DNA of 7,326 nt from JBHIDJ01 sp046760105 (GTDB taxonomy: Bacteria > Pseudomonadota > Gammaproteobacteria > Acidiferrobacterales > SPGG2): the NCBI GenBank assembly GCA_046760105.1, contig JBHIDJ010000142.1:1-7326 (forward strand), given 5' to 3'. A program made the translations under genes and the position numbers. The notes beneath the pieces are model-generated. The model saw only the letters and a list, made by a program, of their open reading frames with translations, ran no database searches and had not been told where the DNA came from. Below are positions 1 to 5,303 of the stretch, piece after piece; within the stretch, counting starts at the first letter, position 1, and the number at the start of each line of letters is the position of its first letter.

Positions 1-15
1 GGCCGAAAGCAGTCG

Positions 16-47
16 TTTGCGACGGTAATCTGCGTAGAAGTCGCAAA
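16..47. repeat. 8-bp inverted repeat TTTGCGAC/GTCGCAAA
   Basis: TTTGCGAC (16-23) and GTCGCAAA (40-47) are perfect inverted copies 16 bases apart. They lie in the gene-free left flank (1-196). I cannot assign a role: a protein-binding site, a recombination site or an RNA hairpin from a neighbouring transcript are all possible. Confidence 0.35.
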
Positions 48-84
48 TCAGTCATCTAGATAGGACTTTGTAATCAGCAGGTCT

Positions 85-116
85 TGAGAAGAAAGCACTA
101 CCTGAAGATCAGGTGC
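85..116 (-). terminator. Possible weak terminator after lexA
   Basis: On the minus strand an imperfect hairpin (TCAGG/CCTGA around a 3-base loop, flanked by GCA/TGC with a three-base bulge) is followed by the pyrimidine-rich run TTTCTTCTC, about 80 bp past the lexA stop. The stem is short and the U-tract is interrupted, so this is only a candidate. Confidence 0.3.
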
Positions 117-175
117 ATGTTAATGCCACGCTCGCTCTCTACTATCCCTCAATTCTAACCTGACCATACCCGCAA

Positions 176-187
176 CTGTCGCGACAG
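176..187. repeat. 12-bp perfect palindrome CTGTCGCGACAG
   Basis: A perfect palindrome begins 9 bp past the lexA stop. As RNA it would fold back only with a very tight loop, and no U-run follows on either strand, so it is not a standard terminator. The rest of 1-196 shows no gene. Confidence 0.4.
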
Positions 188-196
188 GTTATGTTC

Positions 197-826
197 TCAG
201 TGTCGGTAGGACCGCATCTGTCCAACGACAACCCCCCGAATCTGAACGCGCTCGGGTGAATAGACCATCGGCTCCATCGAGCTATTGGCAGGGAGGAGCA
301 TAACTTCTCCCGGACGCTGGTGGATTCGTTTCAGGGTAGCTTCTTCACCGTCGATCAAGGCCACAACGATTTCCCCATTGCGGGCGTAATCACGCGCCTC
401 AACCACGACCCAGTCATCATTTAGGATCCCGTCCTCTATCATGGAGTCACCCTTGGCTTGGAGTACGTAGCAAGGCTTGTCCGTCCGCAGATTCGGGGGT
501 ACATGTATACCTTCCGGATTCTCGATCGCCTCGATAGGTCTTCCCGCGGCCACGTACCCGAGTAAAGGAAGTTCGTGCTGTAAAGGAGGTTCGTGTTCCT
601 GCGGTTCCCGTAATCGTACGCCACGCTGCTTGCCATCCATGGGTTCGACCAATCCGGCCTCCACCAGAGCCTGAACGTGTTTATGCATTGAGCCGCGGGA
701 GCTAAGGCCAAGGGCCTGACACAGCTCGTCCAAGGTGGGGGGTTGTTGTTTGAACTTCCGCTGATGCCGCAGCAGGTAGTCGTAGATGGCCTGTTGGCGG
801 CGGGTTAGGAGTGGGTCTGGTGCCAT
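197..826 (-). CDS. lexA: LexA, SOS-response repressor with self-cleavage (S24) domain
   Basis: A 209-residue LexA (E. coli LexA is 202). The N-terminal winged helix-turn-helix spans about residues 8-72 (LTRRQQ start, PPTLDEL before the recognition helix). The linker is rich in Glu and Pro. The C-terminal S24 autoprotease domain has the Ala94-Gly95 scissile bond (YVAAGRPIE), nucleophile Ser128 (GDSMIEDG) and general base Lys166 (ATLKR). By family, RecA filaments on single-stranded DNA trigger self-cleavage, which derepresses SOS genes. The recognition-helix region SRGSMHKHVQAL differs from the E. coli SPNAAEEHLKAL and is closer to the alphaproteobacterial SKSGIHRLITAL (both comparisons from memory), so a different operator is expected. 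The ATG at 826 has GAGGT four to five bases upstream. The gene is head-to-head with recA, which is unusual for Gammaproteobacteria, and suggests direct autoregulation from the shared operators. Confidence 0.96.
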   Translation of the reverse strand: MAPDPLLTRRQQAIYDYLLRHQRKFKQQPPTLDELCQALGLSSRGSMHKHVQALVEAGLVEPMDGKQRGVRLREPQEHEPPLQHELPLLGYVAAGRPIEAIENPEGIHVPPNLRTDKPCYVLQAKGDSMIEDGILNDDWVVVEARDYARNGEIVVALIDGEEATLKRIHQRPGEVMLLPANSSMEPMVYSPERVQIRGVVVGQMRSYRH

Positions 827-896
827 GTTACCTCGCTTATTCCCGCTTATTTGGCGGTTTCACAGGAGTATCAATCCCATTCGGAACATCGGTTGT

Positions 897-911
897 GTTC
901 TCCATTGGTTC
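897..911 (+). promoter_or_regulatory. Putative LexA operator 1, GTTC-N7-GTTC
   Basis: GTTC at 897-900 and GTTC at 908-911 are separated by exactly seven bases. This is the established alphaproteobacterial LexA box (as in Rhodobacter, Caulobacter and Agrobacterium). It lies between the divergent lexA and recA genes, where SOS operators are expected. No E. coli-type CTGT-N8-ACAG site was seen in 827-1080. That LexA binds here is inferred. Confidence 0.62.
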
Positions 912-927
912 TATAGTACCATAAAGA

Positions 928-942
928 GAACGGATAGAGAAC
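928..942 (-). promoter_or_regulatory. Putative LexA operator 2, GAAC-N7-GAAC
   Basis: GAAC at 928-931 and GAAC at 939-942, again seven bases apart, form the reverse complement of operator 1. The centres of the two boxes are 31 bp apart, about three helical turns, and point in opposite directions. Operator 2 lies 42 bp before the upstream recA start candidate (985), where repressor would block recA transcription. Confidence 0.62.
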
Positions 943-970
943 TACTGATTTACCCATCAACAAACACTGA

Positions 971-1080
971 AAAGGAGCACGAAGATGTCTAGTTCAGCCG
1001 CAGCCAATTATGAAATAATCGCCCGCGAGCAGAAACGCCCGCATCGAACCGTATCACCGTTTCCACCCCGGGAGTCAGCG
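971..1080 (+). other. In-frame upstream extension of recA with its own strong ribosome binding site
   Basis: AAAGGAG (971-977) precedes an ATG at 985 by seven bases, and the frame runs without a stop into recA. The extra 32 residues start MSSSAAANYEIIAREQ and are Ser/Pro/Arg-rich, unlike any RecA domain I know. This may be the true start, an alternative start giving a longer isoform, or part of a 5' leader. Confidence 0.45.
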
Positions 1081-2130
1081 ATGGACACCAACAAAAGCAA
1101 GGCGCTGAGCGCCGCACTCGGTCAGATCGAAAAGCAGTTCGGCAAGGGCTCGGTGATGCGTCTTGGCGACGCCGACACCGCACAACAGGTCGAGGTCATA
1201 CCCACCGGTTCACTGAGCCTGGACATTGCGCTCGGCATCGGTGGCCTGCCGCGCGGACGGGTGGTGGAGATCTACGGGCCCGAGTCCTCCGGTAAGACCA
1301 CACTCGCGCTGCAGGTGGTGGCGGAAGCGCAAAAGGTGGGCGGTACCGCCGCCTTTGTTGACGCGGAGCACGCGCTCGACCCGATGTACGCGCAAAGGCT
1401 TGGCGTCAGCGTGGATGATCTACTCGTGTCGCAACCGGATACCGGCGAGCAGGCTTTGGAAATCACCGACATGTTGGTGCGCTCCAGCGCCGTAGACGTT
1501 GTCGTGATTGATTCTGTCGCCGCGCTCACGCCCAAGGCCGAGATCGAAGGGGAAATGGGCGACTCACACATGGGTCTGCAGGCGCGTCTGATGTCGCAGG
1601 CGCTTCGCAAGCTGACGGCCAACATCAAGCGGTCCAACACGCTCGTCATCTTTATTAATCAGATCCGTATGAAGATCGGCGTGATGTTCGGCAACCCGGA
1701 GACCACGACCGGTGGCAACGCCCTTAAGTTCTACGCCTCGGTGCGTTTGGACATCCGTCGCATCGGTGCGATCAAGAAAGGCGACGAGGTCGTCGGCAAT
1801 CAGACGCGGGTGAAGGTCGTTAAGAACAAGCTGGCGCCGCCGTTCAAGCTATGTGAGTTCGATATCCTTTATAACGAGGGCATTTCCAAGGAAGGCGAGC
1901 TCATCGATCTTGGCGTCACCCATGGCGTTCTCGATAAATCCGGTGCCTGGTATAGCTACAAGAAGGACCGCATCGGTCAAGGGAAAGACAACGCGCGCGG
2001 CTTTCTTAAGGAGAAGCCGGAGATCGCCACCGAGATCGAGTCGCGCATTCGTGACAAGCTCAACCTCGGCCAGCACGTTGGGGTGGATACCGATGCCGAT
2101 GCGGCGGTGGCCGAGGAGGTTGAGGCCTGA
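1081..2130 (+). CDS. recA: RecA recombinase
   Basis: RecA forms ATP-dependent filaments on single-stranded DNA, drives strand exchange and acts as co-protease for LexA cleavage. With the start at 1081 it has 349 residues (E. coli 353). Visible landmarks: N-terminal oligomerisation helix MDTNKSKALSAALGQIEKQF, Walker A GPESSGKTT (66-74), Walker B-like VVVIDSVAAL (140-149), L1 region around EGEMGDSHMGLQ (156-167), FINQIR (191-196), L2 around FGNPETTTGGNALKFY (203-218), and an acidic C-terminal tail EEVEA. I chose 1081 because the family N-terminus begins there and GGGAG sits 6 bases upstream. The frame stays open to an ATG at 985 with an even better Shine-Dalgarno (AAAGGAG, 7-base spacing), which would add 32 residues. 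It heads a cluster with recX overlapping its stop, and is probably SOS-induced. Confidence 0.98.
   Translation: MDTNKSKALSAALGQIEKQFGKGSVMRLGDADTAQQVEVIPTGSLSLDIALGIGGLPRGRVVEIYGPESSGKTTLALQVVAEAQKVGGTAAFVDAEHALDPMYAQRLGVSVDDLLVSQPDTGEQALEITDMLVRSSAVDVVVIDSVAALTPKAEIEGEMGDSHMGLQARLMSQALRKLTANIKRSNTLVIFINQIRMKIGVMFGNPETTTGGNALKFYASVRLDIRRIGAIKKGDEVVGNQTRVKVVKNKLAPPFKLCEFDILYNEGISKEGELIDLGVTHGVLDKSGAWYSYKKDRIGQGKDNARGFLKEKPEIATEIESRIRDKLNLGQHVGVDTDADAAVAEEVEA
2114..2129 (+). promoter_or_regulatory. recX ribosome binding site and coupled CTG start
   Basis: AGGAGGT (2114-2120) is a full anti-Shine-Dalgarno match lying inside the last codons of recA. It is 6 bases from CTG 2127 and 13 bases from the out-of-frame ATG at 2134, so its spacing favours the CTG. 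Confidence 0.6.
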
Positions 2131-2603
2131 GCGATGACACCCACGCCGCGCCCGAGGACAGGCTACGGGCCAGACGGCTAGCACTTGATTGGTTGGCACG
2201 CCGCGAGCACAGTCGACGGGAACTGCAGGCGAAACTGGTCAGCAAGGGGTGTGGCGAAACGCTCGCCGGTGAGGTTCTCGCGGAACTCGAGGCCGAGCAC
2301 CTGCTTTCCGACGAGCGCTTTGCCGAGGCGCTGGTGTGTGTACGGCGCGATCGCGGTTACGGCCCGCTTCACATCCAAAGGGAGATGCAGGACAAGGGTG
2401 TCGATCCCGAACTGATTGAACGCGCGGTAGGCGCCAGCGATCCACAGTGGGCGGAGGTGATAAATCGGGTCCGGCGCAAGAAGTTTGGCGAGCGCTTGCC
2501 GAAGGACTACCGAGAACGCGCCAAGCAGGCGCGTTTTCTACAATATCGTGGGTTTACTTATGATCAAATACAATGCGTTTTGAATCCCACTGATTTAGAA
2601 TAA
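2127..2603 (+). CDS. recX: RecX, regulator of RecA filaments (probable CTG start)
   Basis: RecX binds RecA filaments and limits their extension and activity. The part after 2193 matches the family: LARREHSRRELQAKL near the N-terminus, LLSDERFAEALVCVRRDRGYGP in the middle split into helical repeats, and KQARFLQYRGFTYDQI near the C-terminus. Starting at TTG 2193 would give 136 residues and cut off the first helix. The frame extends back to the stop at 2121 through RLRARRLALDW, which is typical RecX N-terminal sequence. The only near-start codon there is CTG at 2127, which overlaps the recA stop (CTGA) and lies 6 bases after a perfect AGGAGGT (2114-2120). That start gives 158 residues (E. coli 166). 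Translational coupling to recA is inferred. The gene identity is sure; the start is likely but unproven. Confidence 0.92.
   Translation: MSDDTHAAPEDRLRARRLALDWLARREHSRRELQAKLVSKGCGETLAGEVLAELEAEHLLSDERFAEALVCVRRDRGYGPLHIQREMQDKGVDPELIERAVGASDPQWAEVINRVRRKKFGERLPKDYRERAKQARFLQYRGFTYDQIQCVLNPTDLE
2535..2564 (+). promoter_or_regulatory. Possible alaS promoter inside recX
   Basis: TTTCTA (2535-2540) and TATGAT (2559-2564) are separated by 18 bp in an AT-rich patch at the 3' end of recX. The -10 matches well and the -35 poorly. It would let alaS be transcribed independently of SOS-controlled recA. Confidence 0.22.
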
Positions 2604-2614
2604 GTCTAAATCGG
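2590..2614 (+). promoter_or_regulatory. Hairpin spanning the recX stop, next to the alaS ribosome binding site
   Basis: GATTTAGA (2592-2599) and TCTAAATC (2605-2612) are perfect inverted copies around a 5-base loop; a wobble pair and a C-G pair extend the stem to 2590/2614. The recX stop TAA (2601-2603) sits in the loop. The alaS Shine-Dalgarno (AGGT, 2616-2619) begins two bases after the stem. There is no U-run, so it is not an intrinsic terminator. It could couple alaS translation to ribosomes finishing recX, or be a protein-binding palindrome. Confidence 0.5.
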
Positions 2615-2624
2615 TAGGTAAGCG

Positions 2625-5216
2625 ATGAAAAGCACAGACATTCGTCAACGGTTTCTGGATTACTTCAAGTGGCACGGGCACGAGATCGTGCCCTCGAGCC
2701 CCTTGGTGCCCGCCAACGACCCGACCCTACTGTTCACCAACGCGGGCATGGTGCAATTCAAGGACGTGTTTCTGGGGCAGGACAAGCGTCCTTACAAACG
2801 CGCGGTGACGGCGCAGCGTTGCCTGCGCGTCGGCGGCAAACACAACGATCTCGAAAATGTCGGTTATACCGCCCGCCACCACACCTTCTTCGAGATGCTG
2901 GGGAACTTCAGCTTTGGCGATTATTTCAAGCGCGACGGCATCCACTTTGCCTGGGAGTTGCTGACCAAAGACTACGGACTGCCACCGGAGAAGATGTGGG
3001 CCACGGTGTACGAGGACGACGATGAGGCGGCCGAAGTCTGGCTCAAGGAGATCGGCATCCCCAAGAAACGTTTCCGGCGCATGGGAGCGGACAGCAACTT
3101 CTGGGCGATGGGCGACACCGGGCCTTGTGGACCCTGTTCCGAGATCTTCTATGACCATGGCCCGCAGGTAGCCGGCGGCCCGCCGGGCAGTGCCGATGAG
3201 GAGGGCGATCGCTATGTCGAGATCTGGAACCTCGTGTTCATGCAGTTCAACCGCGACGAGCAGGGTGAGTTGCATCCCTTGCCACGTCCCTCGGTGGATA
3301 CCGGCATGGGGCTCGAGCGTATCGCCGCGGTGCTCCAGGGTGTACACAACAACTACGAGATCGATCTTTTCCAGAACCTGATCGCAGCCGCCGCGCACCT
3401 GGCTAATGTCGATGACCACGACAATGCGTCGCTGCGCGTGATCGCCGATCACATCCGCGCCTGCGCGTTTCTCATCGCCGACGGTGTGGTGCCGTCGAAC
3501 GAAGGCCGCGGCTACGTGTTACGACGCATCATCCGACGCGCCGCCCGGCACGGTTTCGAGCTCGGACTGAAAGAGCCATTCTTCTATAAGCTGGTCGACC
3601 CGCTTAGCAAAGAAATGGGCGAGGCCTACCCCGAGTTACCTAAAGCCCGCAAACAAGTCGAGCGCGCGCTCAAACAAGAAGAGCAACGCTTCGGCGAGAC
3701 GTTGGAGCAGGGCATGAGGATCCTGAACGAAAGTTTGTCGACACTTTCTGGCAACGTGCTTCCCGGCGAGACGGCGTTCAAGCTTTATGACACCTATGGT
3801 TTCCCCGTGGACCTGACTGCGGACTATGCGCTGAAGTACAAGGTGACGATCGATATGGAAGGCTATGAGCGCGAGATGGCGGCGCAGCGTGAGCGTGCTC
3901 GCGCAGCCTCAACCTTCAAGGGAGCCGCGATGGCGGAAAAGCTTAACGTCAAGGACGCGGCGTTTAGCGGCTATGAGACGACGAAGGACAAAGGCAAGGT
4001 CCAGCATATCTTTGTCGATGGCGAAGAAACCAAAAGCATCGAGGCTGGCCAGGAAGGTGTAATCTATCTCGATCGCACGCCCTTCTACGCGGAGGCCGGT
4101 GGCCAAGTCGGTGATCAGGGCTGGCTGCGCACAAAGGATGCGATCTTTGTCGTGCATGACACCCAGAAGGCGCATGCGCATATCGGTCGCCTCGAGCAAG
4201 GCGAGATCCGCATCGGCGATCACGTCGGCGCCGAGGTCGATGCCGGCAAACGCCAGGCGACGGTCTACAATCACTCGGCCACACACCTGTTGCACGCGGC
4301 CTTGAAGCACGTTCTGGGTTCACACGTGCTACAAAAGGGCTCGCTGGTGGAAGCGCCGCGGTTGCGTTTTGACTTCTCCCACTTTGAAGCGGTGACACCG
4401 GCGCAGCTCGATGAAGTCGAGCGCATCGTCAATGATGAGATCCGCGCCAATCGGGCCGCGGAGACGCACATCATGCCACTCGATGAAGCGCTCGAGTCAG
4501 GTGCGGTGGCGCTGTTTGGCGAGAAGTACGACGAGGACGTGCGGGTCGTTTCGATGGGTGAGTTCTCCACCGAGCTTTGCGGTGGCACGCATGTGCGGCG
4601 GACCGGCGATATCGGTTTATTCAAGATTACGTCCGAGACCGGCATCGCCGCCGGCGTGCGGCGTATCGAAGCGCTGACCGGTCAGGGGGCGCTCGACTAC
4701 CTGCACGAGACCGAGTCGCGCCTCAAACGTATCGCGCAGACCGTGAAGGGTACGCCCGATGACGCCGAACAAAAGGTCGAACAACTGAATCAACGCGTGC
4801 GCAGTTTGGAGAAAGAGTTGGCGGAGCTGCGCCGGCGGCTGGTGACTGGCGGCGGCGTGGCGTTGGAGGAGCAGACCAAGGAGGTCAATGGCATCAAGGT
4901 GCTGGCGGCGCGGCTCGATGGCGTCGACGCAAAGGGCCTGCGTGAGGCCGTCGATCGCCTGAAAGACAAGCTCGGCACCGGTGCCATTGTGCTCGGCGCT
5001 GTGGAGGGAGAAAAAGTGCTGCTCGTTGCCGGTGTCACCAAAGATCTCACGGCACGCGTGCACGCGGGCAATCTGGTGAATGAGGTCGCCGGCCAGGTCG
5101 GCGGCAAGGGAGGCGGGCGCGCCGACATGGCGCAGGCCGGTGGAAACGACCCGTCACGGCTCGATGCCGCGCTCGCGAAGGTGCCAGGCTGGTTGCAACA
5201 ACAGCTCGCGAACTGA
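2625..5216 (+). CDS. alaS: Alanine-tRNA ligase (alanyl-tRNA synthetase)
   Basis: Charges tRNA-Ala with alanine and hydrolyses mischarged Ser- and Gly-tRNA-Ala in the cytoplasm. It has 863 residues (E. coli 876) and all domains are intact. The class II catalytic domain has the motif 1 area around SSPLVPANDPTLLFTNAGM (24-42), the motif 2 area RCLRVGGKHNDLENVG (65-80) and motif 3 DTGMGLERIAAVLQG (225-239). The tRNA-recognition domain covers about 245-450. The editing domain has zinc ligands His550 and His554 (NHSATHLLH) and Cys652 and His656 (CGGTH). A coiled coil spans about 713-740, and the C-Ala domain carries the glycine-rich GGKGGGRADMAQAGG (826-840). The start ATG has AGGT five bases upstream. 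It follows recX by 21 bp and probably shares its transcript, perhaps with its own promoter. No odd features. Confidence 0.98.
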   Translation: MKSTDIRQRFLDYFKWHGHEIVPSSPLVPANDPTLLFTNAGMVQFKDVFLGQDKRPYKRAVTAQRCLRVGGKHNDLENVGYTARHHTFFEMLGNFSFGDYFKRDGIHFAWELLTKDYGLPPEKMWATVYEDDDEAAEVWLKEIGIPKKRFRRMGADSNFWAMGDTGPCGPCSEIFYDHGPQVAGGPPGSADEEGDRYVEIWNLVFMQFNRDEQGELHPLPRPSVDTGMGLERIAAVLQGVHNNYEIDLFQNLIAAAAHLANVDDHDNASLRVIADHIRACAFLIADGVVPSNEGRGYVLRRIIRRAARHGFELGLKEPFFYKLVDPLSKEMGEAYPELPKARKQVERALKQEEQRFGETLEQGMRILNESLSTLSGNVLPGETAFKLYDTYGFPVDLTADYALKYKVTIDMEGYEREMAAQRERARAASTFKGAAMAEKLNVKDAAFSGYETTKDKGKVQHIFVDGEETKSIEAGQEGVIYLDRTPFYAEAGGQVGDQGWLRTKDAIFVVHDTQKAHAHIGRLEQGEIRIGDHVGAEVDAGKRQATVYNHSATHLLHAALKHVLGSHVLQKGSLVEAPRLRFDFSHFEAVTPAQLDEVERIVNDEIRANRAAETHIMPLDEALESGAVALFGEKYDEDVRVVSMGEFSTELCGGTHVRRTGDIGLFKITSETGIAAGVRRIEALTGQGALDYLHETESRLKRIAQTVKGTPDDAEQKVEQLNQRVRSLEKELAELRRRLVTGGGVALEEQTKEVNGIKVLAARLDGVDAKGLREAVDRLKDKLGTGAIVLGAVEGEKVLLVAGVTKDLTARVHAGNLVNEVAGQVGGKGGGRADMAQAGGNDPSRLDAALAKVPGWLQQQLAN

Positions 5217-5233
5217 ATAGGGAGCCCCACCGC

Positions 5234-5268
5234 AACCCGCCGAGTTGAACAAAATACGAAGGCGGGTT
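5234..5268. repeat. 8-bp inverted repeat AACCCGCC/GGCGGGTT between alaS and lysC
   Basis: AACCCGCC (5234-5241) and GGCGGGTT (5261-5268) are perfect inverted copies around a 19-base AT-rich loop. No U-run follows, so it is a poor terminator. The repeat brackets the lysC promoter candidate, with the -35 in the loop and the -10 overlapping the right arm, as an operator might. Confidence 0.45.
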
Positions 5269-5272
5269 AAAT
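5245..5272 (+). promoter_or_regulatory. Candidate lysC promoter
   Basis: TTGAAC (5245-5250) and TTAAAT (5267-5272), 16 bp apart, each match four of six sigma-70 consensus positions. Transcription would start near 5280, leaving a leader of about 25 bases. Confidence 0.35.
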
Positions 5273-5284
5273 ATCCATCCTTCT

Positions 5285-5301
5285 CTGTCAGTGAACGACA
5301 G
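5285..5301 (+). promoter_or_regulatory. Small hairpin next to the lysC start codon
   Basis: CTGTC (5285-5289) and GACAG (5297-5301) pair around a 7-base loop and end two bases before the lysC ATG. No clear Shine-Dalgarno is visible: the only purine-rich stretch (GTGAACGA) lies in the loop and right arm. Structured or weak initiation is inferred. Confidence 0.35.
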
Positions 5302-5303
5302 TC

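Larger units (their letters stand above)
889..942. promoter_or_regulatory. Divergent lexA/recA promoter region
   Basis: An AT-rich stretch lies between the two start codons. On the plus strand TATAGT (912-917) is a good -10 match, but no convincing -35 sits at 16-18 bp. On the minus strand TTCTCT-17-TACTAT (-35 at 936-941, -10 at 913-918) is a modest match. The two -10 elements overlap within the near-palindrome GGTTCTATAGTACC (907-920), between the two putative LexA operators, so repressor could shut both promoters together. The promoter assignment is weak; the region's regulatory role is likely. Confidence 0.4.

Noticed and set aside
47..86. tRNA-like anticodon-arm sequence (GACTTTGTAATCAGCAGGTC)
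   Set aside because: It reads like part of a tRNA, but the stem next to the supposed loop does not pair and no T arm or acceptor stem is present.
176..187. CTGTCGCGACAG as an E. coli-type LexA box
   Set aside because: The spacing is CTGT-N4-ACAG, not N8, and it lies downstream of lexA rather than at a promoter.
2134..2181. ATG 2134 as the recX start
   Set aside because: It is in a different frame and stops after 15 codons; a frameshift would be needed, while the real frame is open from CTG 2127.
2727..3452. Long open frame antisense to alaS (241 codons, minus strand)
   Set aside because: It is fully opposite a certain gene, resembles no family, and is explained by high GC at codon third positions.
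5217..5303. Lysine riboswitch in front of lysC
   Set aside because: The gap is only 87 bases, much shorter than the L-box riboswitch, and none of its layout is visible.
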